Assembly (NCBI GenBank): GCA_963402885.1
Contig: OY727100.1
Coordinates: 12,369,395-12,433,394, forward strand
DNA: 64,000 nucleotides
Reading direction: 5' to 3'
From: Antedon bifida
Taxonomy: Eukaryota > Echinodermata > Crinoidea > Comatulida > Antedonidae
The notes below the pieces were generated by a model. That model did no database searches. It was given only the letters and a program-made list of their open reading frames with translations, and was not told where the DNA came from. A program made the translations under genes and the position numbers. Shown here one piece after another: positions 46,122 to 58,600 of this stretch; positions within the stretch are counted from its first letter, which is position 1; each line of letters opens with the position of its first letter.

Positions 46122-49100
46122 ATGGATGGTGTGTACGAGGTAATTTATTAGCGGTTAGGCTTGTAAATATTAGGGGTTGTTGAAAAATTATAAATTGAAG
46201 ATAATAATAATATAGTACTGTACTAGCCTACCTATAGGCCTAGCTAGTAGTAGCCAGTAGGCTATGCTATGTAATGTATGTAGCTCCTAGGCCAGCAGGG
46301 AGGGTAGGCCTAGGCTATGCCTCCAACCAACAAACACACACGGACACATCATAGGATAGGCCCTATATCATAATCATTTAGATTAGGCTAGAGTAGAGGG
46401 GATAGCCTATCTATGGCTAACTAGCTAGGCCTAGGCTAGTAGCTAGGCCTAGGCTAGCCCCTAGTACTACTAGTTAGGCTAGGTAGTAGTGGCGCTACTG
46501 AAGTTTCGCACCACACTTTTATTTATATCTTCGATTTCTCACCTAACTAAATCTTTTCTCACGGGTGCAGGTCAAGTCGGCCCCAAACCGTCTCGGCCAA
46601 AGTCAAGTCGGCCCCAAGGCAACTCGGCCCCAAGGCAACTCGGCCTCAAGTCAACTCGGCCTCACGTCAACTCGGCCAAAAACTAATCGATCAACTCGGC
46701 CACAATAAAGTATGGAACGCAAAAAGTGCTTAATATTATTATGATTATTACTATCCACACTTTAAAAAAAATGAAGAAATAAGAAAAATACTCATATAAA
46801 AAAATGATCTCATTGCCATAGAAAAAATAATCGTACATATCGTTTTTGTTCATGATTTGCATTTTTAAAAAAGGGGAATCCCTCGGTCAGCGAAAATACG
46901 TAGCAGTTTTAGATATCGAAATAGCTGCCAAAGGCGCAGAGCTAGGGAGGCGCAGCTACGAATTGGTTTCAGATGTTGTCGCCTAATCAAATGCATACAC
47001 TGAAAATTTCTACGCGTGATTCAACCATGGAGTTACCATTATTTTATACCTCAATGATTCAACCAAACAATCCTATTACACCTAATAAATGTCCTCGCAT
47101 ATCGGACATGTTTATTGAATTTTGACGCACGAATGAACATACGCGCCGACGTACGTGCATCATCATTATTGGGCCTATTTATTATCCAAATGTTCATTGT
47201 AATCATTAATAATAGCATGAATGCTTATCAATTGTTTGTTAGGCGCAATTTGTGCAATTTGAAATTTTATTAAACGTAAATAAAGGAAAGTTGGTGAAAT
47301 CATTCTTATTTTTTTTTGTTAAATGTATTATTGTCTAAATATTAATATTCATTAAAAGTCAGAATTATTCATAGGTAAAAAAATGTGAAGAAATATCAAT
47401 CCCCTTTCTTTGCACTTTTTCCGTTCCATACTTTAACAGGGCCGAGTTGACCGATTATTTTTTGGCCGAGTTGACTTGGGGACGAGTTGATTTGGGGCCA
47501 ACTTGACTTTGGCCGAGACGGTTTAGGGCCGACTTGGATCGAAATCTTTCTCACACCCACATCAATTTCAATTTTGGGCCATTAATTATTAATTTAATAT
47601 TATGTAATATGTTCACAATCATATGATGATTTAGCCACCGTTAAATTACCTTTATCACAATAAAAAATGCCTTTTCCTCGAATACTTCAATGTAGGCCTA
47701 TGTTTTATTTTCTGTTTTTATTTTTAAACTCTAGGCCTAGGCCCTAGGTAGAGATATATTAGAGTGTTTTATAAAGAACCAGCTGTAAGTACATATCAAA
47801 ACGGCGACGATATGAGTCCGTACATACAACATTTAATTTTTTTTAAACAATGCTGTTCACAGTTTTAAAAATCATAAACCATATTTCAATTTCAATATGT
47901 AAAACACATATCTAAAATTGTCTATCATCATAGCAAATATTGCTATCTCACTGTATTAAAAAATTGTAAATGATTTGTTTTAGTGAATGTATTGATTAGT
48001 TTAAATATAAAATTTATTGACAAAAAGTGAGATCAACATTTCGGTACCATCATAGAACCATTTTCAAGATCAAGTGAATACAAAACAATAATAATTATGT
48101 GCACAAAGCACCAAAGTTGGTGACAGGAAATGCTACTGAGGGCTAATTAAGTAATTAGCTCCTCCTACTGAGTTACATAAACAATTTAGCTTTGATGGAA
48201 TCCGATTGTTTATTGAGTGTAGGTTTTAACTCTTTGATCCACAGCATCTCCTTAATTAGGTAAGTGAATTAATGATTCTGGGTTTCATTTCTTTTGGTTT
48301 TAAGGTGTCAGCTATCTTACGACTAGTAGATACTGGTAAAATATCATTTTCAATCTTCGCACTAAGTTGTTTAGTAACCGTGTTAGAACAAGTTAGTTAT
48401 GTACCTGTATTTATCGAAATGAATGAATTATTGAAATTCAATACCTACCTTATTTAAATACCTTATTAATTTATATTATTGTTATAGTTTAAGAAATAAA
48501 GAAATAAATGTTACCTTGAACTTGAACTATATGTGATACTTAAATGTACTACTGTTATCTATTATATTTTGTATTTGTAACTGGAATAAAAATCTATTTC
48601 TTTATATACTTTCTGTATCTATAAAAATATTCAATATCCATGTGAATCGAGTGAAGGATACCTACAAATTATAGAGAAATATAAGAAAGAGCCATAATAG
48701 ATAAGTCTGTATATACTGTATACTGTATTAACTTTGAACCTGCAATTAATTCTACAGCGTACAGGGCGTAGTTGATTTCCCTTTGTTGGGGCACAAACAA
48801 AACATAGAAGCTAGAACAAAAACAGCAGTATTTTAACAAATTAGCACACCAAATTAATGAATTGGACACCCCTATTTTCCCATTTTTTTATAATGATATA
48901 GTCGATACAGGTTAAAGTGGCCCGAAAACGGCACCTGATCCCCTAGCCCTACTAGCTCTAAGCTAGTAGTACTACTACTATATAGACCCTATATTTTTTT
49001 ATATTAAGTTTAGCCTACTAGAACTACAGGCCTAGCCTACCTCTAGGCCTAATTATTAATAATAAAAGGGCACCTTATTATATAAAATTCAGATCCCCCA

Positions 49101-50213
49101 TGAACACCCCTCCCCGCCCCCACCCCAAATATGGATCTGTCCCAGTACTGACTAAATAGGCTAAAATTAACTGTCAAAAAAATTCTTTCTTTTATTAGGT
49201 TGATTCAGTTTTAGATGTTAGGGTTACAAAAAAAGGAAAGAAATACCTTATTCAATGGAAAAACTATGACCACAGCAATGACTCATGGGAACCAGAGGAG
49301 TATCTTACAGACTGTCAGGAGGCCATTCAAACATTTTATGCCAAAAGGGAAAAAGAAAACAAAAAAGGGAAAACAGAACTATTCAGTAAGAAGACATTTA
49401 ATAAAAAGGAAAAAACAATAACTGCAGTAACGGCAAAAAGCACAAGAAGAGTTGTGAAATTCACGAGTGAAACAGAAATAAGACCCACTCCATTAACCAG
49501 ACGGTCAGTGAGGTTGCGGAAGATGAGTGAGAATGTACAGACATCAATGCCACAATCAGAAGAGCTTTCACAAATGACATCATCAAAGCATCAAGGAGGT
49601 ACATCAAAGGTACTGTATTATATATCTCTATTTTAGTGTAAACAAATAACAATTTAATAATCTGATTGTTTTAAAACATACCAGGAACAATTAAGAGGAA
49701 TATATCTACTGTAGAAAAATGATTTTTAATTCAGGTGATGTTTTTTTATATACAAGTCTACGTTTTGGCCATTCTTTGCAATATTACAATCATAAAAATG
49801 TGTTTGCTTTCGTTTATTGCTTATTATCAAGCAGTACAGCAGTAGTTCTAAAAAAAAAATTAGTTTTAGGTATTTCATAAAAATACCAACAATATGGCAA
49901 CATATTAAAGGATCTTTCACCCATGTATTGGTCTGATGCACCACACGCATATCGAGTAAAAGTATATTGGCACGTGGGGGATCTTGAAAACAAAACAAGA
50001 TTTTATTTGTCACTGAACCAGAGTTTAGTTAATGGTACATAATTACTGTTAGTTATAGAGTTTTGTTTTTTTTTGCAGGTATGTTCGAATACAAAGACGT
50101 GCCCTGTGAAGTATTTCTTTTATGTATTTTGTTTGATCATGATATTTGTTCTTGTTTTTCTGTCATTACCAACTGAGGTCAGTGATGAGCATCAAATAAC
50201 ATTTCAGAAATGA
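46122..50213 (+). CDS. Small chromodomain protein with C-terminal membrane anchor
   Basis: Three exons (46122-46139, 49199-49609 and 50079-50213), all phase 0, give 187 aa. Residues 4-55 form a chromodomain: VYEVDSVLDVRVTKKGKKYL, IQWKNYDHSNDSWEPEEYL, TDCQEAIQTFY. The aromatic-cage positions (Tyr5, Trp, Tyr) are retained as in HP1/MPP8-type readers of methylated H3. A Lys/Arg-rich linker of about 85 residues follows. The last exon encodes YFFYVFCLIMIFVLVFLSLP, a clear 20-residue hydrophobic helix, then a 13-residue tail, which makes it a predicted tail-anchored protein. Inferred role: tethering methylated chromatin to the nuclear membrane. The membrane exon begins at a good acceptor (poly-T, GCAG) and joins in phase, but only transcript data can prove it. 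Intron 1 (3.1 kb) contains a foldback element. AATAAA near 51925 may mark a 1.7-kb 3' UTR. Confidence 0.8.
46210..46480. repeat. AGGCCTA/CTAG-rich low-complexity tract
   Basis: Dense TAGGCCTA, CTAGCTAG and CCTAGGC words without a fixed period, in intron 1 of the chromodomain gene. Confidence 0.7.
46563..47548. mobile_element. 986-bp foldback element with tandem CAACTCGGCC arms
   Basis: The left arm reads GGTCAAGTCGGCCCCAAACC, then TCTCGGCCAAAGTCAAG, then repeats of CAACTCGGCCCCAAGG and CAACTCGGCCTCA, and 'aagtatggaacg'. The right arm (47428-47540) is the inverse in the same order. A 6-bp direct repeat TCTCAC is at 46557-46562 and 47549-47554, though the outermost bases of the ends do not pair well. 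The central part is non-coding. Confidence 0.82.
47950..48520. repeat. Possible retroelement relic
   Basis: The segment ends AATAAAGAAATAAATG with a (TTGAAC)n tail at 48515-48527, a layout like the LINE tails near 1590 and 16500. No RT motif found. Confidence 0.3.
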
Positions 50214-50232
50214 ACACATAATTGTTGGGTAA

Positions 50233-50374
50233 AGCTCTGCCTACACTATCAAACTTTATGTGAAAAAAAAATTTGATGTGCCCATATATGGAAACAATGA
50301 TGTCATATCTCTAACATATTTGGGCACATCACACCTTTTTTTGTCAAACTAGTTTAGATAGTGTATACAGAGCT
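50233..50374. repeat. MITE family B copy, near full length
   Basis: AGCTCTGCCTACACTATC to GATAGTGTATACAGAGCT with TAA on both flanks. It begins 20 bp after the chromodomain stop codon, so it lies in the 3' UTR. Confidence 0.9.
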
Positions 50375-51383
50375 TAAGAGATCATGTCAAAATCACTCTG
50401 ACTGCAGTAACTAACATCTTTTTTTTTGCAATAAAGTATAATCTTATAATATAAGGATAATGATTTTAGTTATGAGGCAGTCACCGCAATAAACAGTAGT
50501 GTGCATATATCATTTTCCAAAAAAAGCTTACTAAATAATTGCATATAAACACAATATAGTATTTATATTAATAACTGCAGTAAAATAATTTTGACATGGT
50601 CCAAAAAATGGCCCACAAAAATTAAAAATTATAATAGTGCTTGGATTGAAGTAGGCAGCCTACTAAACCACTCAGGAACATAAAACAGTATTAATATATT
50701 AAACTAGGTGAAAAAATATGTGAATATTCAATATCTTTGAACTTTCTTGAATTTGCATAAAACCAATCAGAAACCAGAAGTGAAGTGGACTGAACTATTT
50801 CAAAGCTGAATATTTTTTTAAAAAGAAAGAAAAGATATAAAAATTTATTGATAAAAATCTCCCAAATCCAATTTAAAATGTTAGGTCCAAATTATAATAA
50901 CACAATAATAGCCATAAAGTATATTACTTAATACAGTATATTTTTTTAAAATTTTTAATCAAACATTTAAGACCAAGTATTTTACTATTTTGTAAGTAAG
51001 AGAGATGCTAAAAATTAATGTTTTATCAATGCTATGTATTTGTTACAGTTTGTCTTTTTAATTTATTTTTTTTAATGTTACTTATGCAGGCATTAGGCTG
51101 GATGTGACATAATATAACATCCAGGGTTTTTAAGATTGTGTTTGTTTAGGGTGCTTCTACTAAAAGAAAGCCATATTAACCTTCTTCATGTTAGTGTTTA
51201 ATAATTAAGTTTTTTTTAATGATAAAGACACTTATGTTTAATGGATGGGTGTATGATCGATTACTGTTAAAGTACCCTCGTTGGTGTACAATTACCTGGT
51301 TTTTATCAGTTGGCATACCCTGCTTTTACACCCACCCACTGCTTTTTGATTTAGAAGCCTAGAGTCTATTACGTGCCTGCTTA

Positions 51384-51676
51384 CCTGGATAAACCCGACA
51401 GTAGCCCTTTTCCACGAATTATAACTATAATGCAACAGTATTTTTGCCCGGTTAGATCTACAAAACAGGGCAACGTTTTCCAAGGTATCTATCTTGGCCT
51501 CGGCTAGCTTTCTTCATGACTTGTCTTCACGACAGTACGAAAAGAAATAATGACTGTAACACGTGGGAGTGGTCCGACGAGCGGACTGTCACTCAGGAGG
51601 TGAACTACGGTAAAATTCTTCTTTTTGTAATTGTTTCGCACTTCGTGGAAAAGGGCTACTGTCAGGTTTATCCAGG
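51384..51676. repeat. 293-bp inverted-repeat element
   Basis: Arm 51384-51418 (CCTGGATAAACCCGACAGTA ...) is inverted at 51642-51676 with one mismatch over 35 bp. The centre is unique. Either a MITE or a stem in the 3' UTR of the chromodomain transcript. Confidence 0.7.
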
Positions 51677-52118
51677 CAAGCGGCACTTACAACACCATTT
51701 CTGGTTTGTGTAATTTTGCTACAGTGTAGTGTTTAACTAGTAATTTAATGTTTGGTAAAATTGTAAGCATTTTGATTTCATTTTGTAATACTGTATAAAT
51801 GTGAAGATAATCATGAGAAATTCTGGTTATACTGTATAAGGTTTTATACTACTGTAGTGATATTGTCTTCCACATAATATTTAAACCAAGTGTATTGGAT
51901 TTAATGTACAGTCAGCTATGGAGTAATAAACGTTTTTACTGTACTTATAAATAGTGTCCTCTCGCATTGTTTGTTTCATAAGCAAGATTATAGATATTAT
52001 GCATATTTTAACCTGCAATCAAATCGATCCTTCTCAGCAATATATCCTATCATCACTTGACCTGCTATTCCTCATTGCAAACAATTTCACAGACAATTTG
52101 GTGCAATCGAACAATCTG

Positions 52119-54833
52119 TTATGCTAAGAAACCAACCTTCTCTACATTGTCTCCAGACTTTTCAATCTCCAACAAGGTATTTCTAAGTTTTGTATGCAGC
52201 AAGTCTGCAACACGTTTTCCACACTAACAAAATAAAATCGATAAAAGTTTAGCTCTCTACAATCTTCCCACTAGGCAAATCAACAGTGTTGATTTGTTGT
52301 ACTTTACCAAGCAATATTTAACTCATAGCCATTACACCACTGGACCAATGCAAGACCAAAACAAGTACCCACCTGTATCATATCTGTTGTGCTGTCTGGA
52401 TCTAGGCTTCCAGATCCTTTTTTAACGATTGATGTTATTTTACCAGTTTTCGGCATCATACTCATTATTACACAGGCTAGACTACAAGCCTCCTCTTCTA
52501 TTGTCGCATCTATTATGTGTTTTTGATTTACCTAATTATAAAAAGCAAGGAATAAGATAAGAATTTTAAATTAATGGATCAGATAAAATGATAATAGGGA
52601 GAAGTGAAATACTGCTATTGGGATGCCTTCTGCGTCCAAAATTATAAGCTGTTTTGATTTACGAAACAAGATCTTATTTGCCACATGGGAATATACAAAA
52701 AAACTACATCGTGTTGCGTCCCTCCAGGTAATGACAAAGCCTGTTCCCTTGTGAATTGTTAAAGTGTTCTTGTACAGTATCCGCAAGCATACTCGGTCAC
52801 ATTTTCTTTTTCAAACTATTACTAATGGATTGAACGTCTGCATGGTTAAAAAAATGCATTCAACACACAAATTTATGGTGAGTAGAAATAGAACATCAGC
52901 CTTTTTCTGAAGATAGGATTGACTTCTTGCAAATACTGTAGCACCTTTTATTGTCGTCCTACATTAATAGTCATCAATCCATAGTAAAACAAAAAGTCTT
53001 TAGAAGTTGAGTTGAAAAAAATATCAGACACCGCAGCAACTTGACGACTCACTAGACAATAGCGTATGACGATTTTTTGTTTCTTTGTGAACTTATGATA
53101 CTGTACCTTGTTTATTGTCACCAGTAGTGGCACCATATCTGTTTGAAATCTGTAGCAGTCATCTGGATCTTCAGATACATCCATCTCCTGGTTTCCCTCA
53201 TCGTCCATCTGCACAGTCACCTTGGGAATTCTAACCAAAAGGAACCGTTTTATAATATTAAGTAATTAATATTTAAAACAAATTTTACATGGAAGGTCAA
53301 CTTGTCACTCTGGACAATTTATTTCAAGAAATTAACCTAGATTTAACAACTATTGGTCGGGTGGTGTGCAGTAGCAGAATGTACTGAAGAGGTCAACATC
53401 CATGCCCTGTGTGCCCCTTAATCTCTGGGTTTAGTCAGTGAGCATTCATAGCCATCATGCCACTGGTGGTGTATAATATATGCTTTGATTTTATGCATTC
53501 CAGATTGTTGTACACAACATGCATGGGAAATGTAAAGGTTTAATTGATTTAGTCATGTATTAGACAGGAAATTGTTGATATAAGAACATAAGTTACATCA
53601 TACCATGAAAAAATCGACACAGGTTCGAGGTTGTTCTCGACCATAGTTCATTGTGGACAGACGAATTAGCGCTGTTTGATGGCTGTTTGACACAGAGGGG
53701 CCCTTAGAGGAGATGAAAGCTGTGTCAACGCAGTGATTCTGCTAAACAGGTTATTTTTTTCATGCATTTTCATTTACATTAAAAGAAATGTTAATTGAAA
53801 ATTTAGTAATTGAAAGTTTTATCAAGTTAAAGACAGTCCCACCTTGCATCAGCTAGGGCCGCTTTAATTCCCAGTGAAACCGCATCAAATAAGTTACCCC
53901 CACATTCTAGCACCACTACATCAATGTACAAGACCCAGCAGCATTCTCCAGACAAAATACACAAGTCCTTAAGGTTCAACGTCTTAGTACTACCATACAT
54001 CCTTGCCATGGTAGTAGCAATCTCTGAAGCCAGGTCCTCTCCTCCTCTTCCATCAAATTTTGGAGAAGCTGTTGCAGAACAGTCAACGAAAAACTCTAAA
54101 TAACCCTCATCAGGTAGGTTGGTTTTAGGAGTTCCCATCTCAGCTTTGATTCCTACAAGAATGTCAGTGTTTGAAAGCTTGAGTCTAGCTGACCCACTGC
54201 AGTTGGATACAAGACCACATTCCAACTCTATCAATCTGTAGGTTTCGCATTCTCGGCCATCACAGCGTAAATCATCCTACATTTCAAATAGAAATTTAAA
54301 AGAAAAAAAAGATGAGGATTTAATTGCTGTTTATAGGTTCCTGTTTTACAACATTTTTAATTGTGAGAATCACATCTGAGTCTTTGCTGCCAAAGTCAAT
54401 ACCATTCATTCATTTGGATCTAAAAATCTACTTTATACTACTACCACCTTATTTATTAGCAACCCCCCCCCCCCCCCCCAAACTGTTAAGGGGTGGGCCA
54501 GGGGTGTGGAGGTTTACTAATAAATAAGGTAGGGCCTAGTATAAAGTACGAGATTTTTAGATCCAAATAGGGAGTACTAGAACTAGACTAGAGATATATT
54601 CATTGTTAGTGTAAACATTTCGTAATACTGTACTGTAATAAATGTGATTATAGCTAGGCCTAGGCCTACACCGTCAACAATTAGGCAGCGGATACCAGAC
54701 GTTTCTCCCGGTATCTGCTGACGCGAGAAACAAATGAGATTGCGGAGCAGAGCCTAGCATAAATGTTGTGGCATACCTGTATACCATGGATTATAAATGT
54801 CTTTTCAGCTTCACTTAACGATACGGATGCCAT
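52119..54833 (-). CDS. EXOSC7: Exosome complex component RRP42 (EXOSC7)
   Basis: Five exons, 5' to 3': 54833-54777, 54276-53843, 53230-53107, 52531-52373 and 52223-52119, in phase, giving 292 aa (human 291). It starts MASVSLSEAEKTFIIHGIQ and continues DDLRCDGRECETYR, NCSGSARLKLSNTDILVGIK, GYLEFFVDCSA, GRGGEDLASEI, CWVLYIDVVVLECGGNLFDAVS, EDPDDCYRF, a second-half segment EEEACSLACVIMSMM, KGSGSLDPDS, and ends EKVGFLA. This is an RNase PH-like ring subunit of the 3'-5' RNA exosome, catalytically inactive in animals, nuclear and cytoplasmic. Every exon join matches the human protein. Intron 1 carries a palindromic MITE with a C17 tract. Divergent from the ZDHHC gene. Confidence 0.96.
54412..54568. 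repeat. Palindromic MITE with C17 tract in its loop
   Basis: ATTTGGATCTAAAAATCT at 54412 pairs with AGATTTTTAGATCCAAAT ending at 54568. A second inner stem (CCTTATTTATTAG / CTAATAAATAAGG) encloses a run of 17 C at 54463-54479 facing a G-rich strand (GGGGTGGGCCAGGGGTG). EXOSC7 intron 1. Confidence 0.85.
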
Positions 54834-55671
54834 TTTATATGAAATATATTACAATTAATTTAAATTTGACATTTTACACAAATAAATCAGCAATATAAAT
54901 TAAAGAGTGATCTCTAAACACAAACCATGTGTAAAAACAACGTTTGAGACCGACGATGGGAAAACGTGAGACGATTGGAGAATATTATATTGTTGATCGT
55001 TGCGGACTGCAAATTTCTAATTTTGAGTGGTAGCAATTATCCGGGAGTGAGATCATTGAAAAATCATAATCCGATGTTTTGTAGGACTTAAAAAGATAGT
55101 TTTTACTTGTTTCACGGTAAGTAATGTTGTTGAATATAATATTAAGTTTATGTTTACTATATACAATTCCTGATAAAAAAGATAAATTCATTTTAGATTA
55201 TAATAAAAGGGTAATAATAAAGCAAACACTTTATTTCGTTTGCCCATCCCACTTCTCACATCACACACGACAGACCTCATTCACCAGTGATCAGGTACTT
55301 AAACTTTGTTTTTCCACCCCAGTGCTATTTTCCAAGTCGTTTCGTACCATTACATTTAAAAAAACCAGAATGGAACATATATTTCCAATGCTGCTGTATA
55401 TAATACTGTATAAAATAGCCGGTTATTTTGACGTTTTCTAAATAAAGACTGTGTGTGTGTTACAGATAAAATTAAAATATGTGCGATTGGAAGGATTTGC
55501 GCAATTTCAAATTGCGCTACTCTCTCCGCCTTGTCTTCTCTTTTGTGTCTTGTAGCAACATGTACGTTTATGTTTACTATCCGCTGCATAATTGTGGATT
55601 GTATAGGCCTATGTTAACTGATGATAGTACTGAAGCATTTTATGTATTTTCTAATAAATAATAGGTTAAAG
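54834..55671. promoter_or_regulatory. Head-to-head intergenic region EXOSC7 / ZDHHC
   Basis: The divergent starts are about 840 bp apart. A 5' non-coding exon of the ZDHHC gene ending at about 55116 (CACG|GTAAGT) and an acceptor at 55663 (AAATAATAG) are plausible, which would leave about 250 bp for a shared promoter. Confidence 0.4.
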
Positions 55672-58600
55672 ATGAATACAGCACTTCGGTTGCAACCTCT
55701 AAATCCAGAAGAGAGGGATGAATTGGCAAATGTGGAAAGTGCAGCTATCAAGAAGTTGATCGAAAAAAGAACTAACCAGTGCTGCAATTGCTGTGGAGTT
55801 ACAAAGAAATTGGGAATTCGAGATAACTGGTTCGTACAGGTAATTATATAAATAACACTTATTTCAATAATACAGTAATAATAATAATATAAAGGCCAAT
55901 TAACACAGACGAGCGGTAACGGTAATACAAATATAGAATCTATGTTATTCATTATGACCATTTACATACAACATGGAATGGACGGGTGGTTTCCGCTCAG
56001 CATAGTAAATACAGATTCTACGTGGGAAAAGCTATGCAGTTTTCCGCTTACCATTACCACTCGTCTGTGTAAATTGGCCTTACTATTATTTAATTGTTGA
56101 ATAGAACTACATATATGCTGACATATCTTAATAAATATAGCTGCTAGTACATACATTTTTACGAAATTTCTAAACTAAATATATAAAATTCTATTAAACT
56201 TTTATTTTTATACAGTATTTAGAATCATGGACCTACATATAACATCTGTTCTACTTTTAGTAGACCTATCATTATAATATCATTATTATTGTTTATATAA
56301 ACAAACATTGTTCGTACCCAGATCCCCCAAAACGTCTATACAGTAATTATATAGTATTAAAAAAGTTTCATATAAGCCATTTAACTTGTTTTCAAATCCA
56401 TTAACATCAAGCAAGCAAGTATCAAGCAAGTAAGGAGTATTAATAAGGAAAAATAATACTATTATAAATAAAATTGTGTTAATATAATTAACAAACTATA
56501 ATACTGTCACCATATGTTTTTGTTTCAAGTGGTTTGTTAAAATGAAATTTCCAAAATCAATTAATTTACCATGTACTGTGTTTTAATATATGATATGACA
56601 GACAATGTTAAAGAGACTAATTGCTATTTACAGGATCCATGTGGAATTGTATGTGTAGTGATTACATACCTGCTGATGTTCTATGGAGAGTTTGCAGTGA
56701 TGCACGTCATTCTATTACCAATTGGATTCAATATTTATAGCATATCGCAAATGATCATATTTAACTTCTTCACCATCATGGCTTTCTTATCACACCTTAA
56801 AGCTATGATGACAGACCCGGTAAGTCCAAATTTTAAACAAATACAATCAAATTCAAACACACACAATTTCCCATACTGTACAAAATATAATAATACTGTA
56901 TCTTAGTAATATTCTGTTATACAGTGTGACATGTTTGTCACATACTGTATCATTTTAATTTTACTGTTAAAATAATGTCAAAATCGATGTCACATGTTAT
57001 ACTGTATTTAGGAATTTCCCTATACAGTATATAGTATTTAAATTATGATTTGCCTAGATACACTAGATGAAGCACCATGAAGCATTTGCATACCTTTAAT
57101 GATTATCCTAATGATTTGTCAATGGAGTCACTTTTATTGATTTTTTCCAGGGTGCTGTACCCCTAGGCAATGCCACGAGAGAAAAGTTAAATGATCTAGG
57201 TTTAAAAATTGGTCAAGTTGTGTATCGCTGTCCAAAATGTATTTGTATCAAGCCAGATAGAGCCCACCACTGTAGTATTTGTAGAAGGTGTATACGGTAA
57301 GTAACATTGCCAACCAGGCCTAAAGCTTTGTTTCCACTACTAGGACGTAACGCAAGGACATAAATGCAACGCAAGCGTGTTAACCAATGACAAGCGCCAG
57401 TTCGAATAATTGATCACCTGTGATTGGTCAATTCCCTTATGTTGCGTTATGTACTTGTGTTGTGTCTCTAGTGGGAACCTAGCCTAAGAAGATGATGTTT
57501 AAAAAAAAAAAAACAACCCTCAGCTTCCTAAATCGCATCACATGCCACGCCAAGCCAGTAAAATTAACCAACCAATCATGATTTGATTGATGCCCGTTCT
57601 CTACTCTAATTAAGGCTTTCATTATGACGTCACACTTGTTAACAGACTATATAATACTTACCTTATTATGCCTCATGTATCTAAACCTTTCTAAAATATG
57701 ATTTTGTGCTTGCTTTTAAATTGAATTGTTTTAACATTACAGAAAAATGGACCATCACTGTCCTTGGGTTAACAACTGTGTTGGAGAAAACAATCAAAAG
57801 TATTTTGCATTATTTACAGTAAGTATGACACTGGCCTAAGCTACAAAAAAATGGTTCAAAAGTGGTCTTTTCCATTTTGTAACTTTTTTAAATGCAAAAT
57901 ATTTCCATGGAAGAGTTGAAATAAAGATTGAATGTTGAGGTGAAGCCAAGTTTAATAAAACAGTCAGGCTTTCAGTATAAAGGCAAGCCTGTAGTCAGGG
58001 GGATTAGTGGGGTTAGAAAGAACCCCCTTTTTCCAGAAGTGCTCTTTTCAAACAGAAACTATCGGCGAAGTGCTAGTAATTAGGCCTAACTCATGACAAT
58101 ATTTTTTCCAATCCTATACCTAGCCAGAAGACTTCTACTAGACTAGGCCTAAATTTAATTTTTCAGTTGCTTACACTTGTACTTGCCCCCTTTAAAGGGG
58201 CCCCTGTACAAATCCTGGCTGTGGGGTTGAAAGGCCTGTGTTGTTATGGTATCTCGACTTTTATTTATTAATGACGAAAGTTTCTTAGTTTACACCTACA
58301 CTATATTTTCCTATTTTCTTGCTACACTATATTTTTCTGTTTTCTTGTATAGTTATATATAGCTCTGATGTCACTTCATGCAATATCTCTGGCAGTTACA
58401 CATTTTGTTCTTTGTGTTAGAGCAAATTGGGCAGGTAATATGCAATTTTAAATGTCACAATAGTTATTCACTATGACCAAACACTGGATCGAAAAAGCAA
58501 AAAATAGTGAAATTGGCTTACAAAGGCAATGTTTTTTTTGGTTGCATTTAACCATTTATTTTGTCAAGTGAAAACATTTTTTTTCTGCAGAACTACAAAA

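Noticed and set aside
51504-51713. Overlapping short frames on both strands
   Set aside because: They coincide with the inverted-repeat element at 51384-51676 and show no family similarity.
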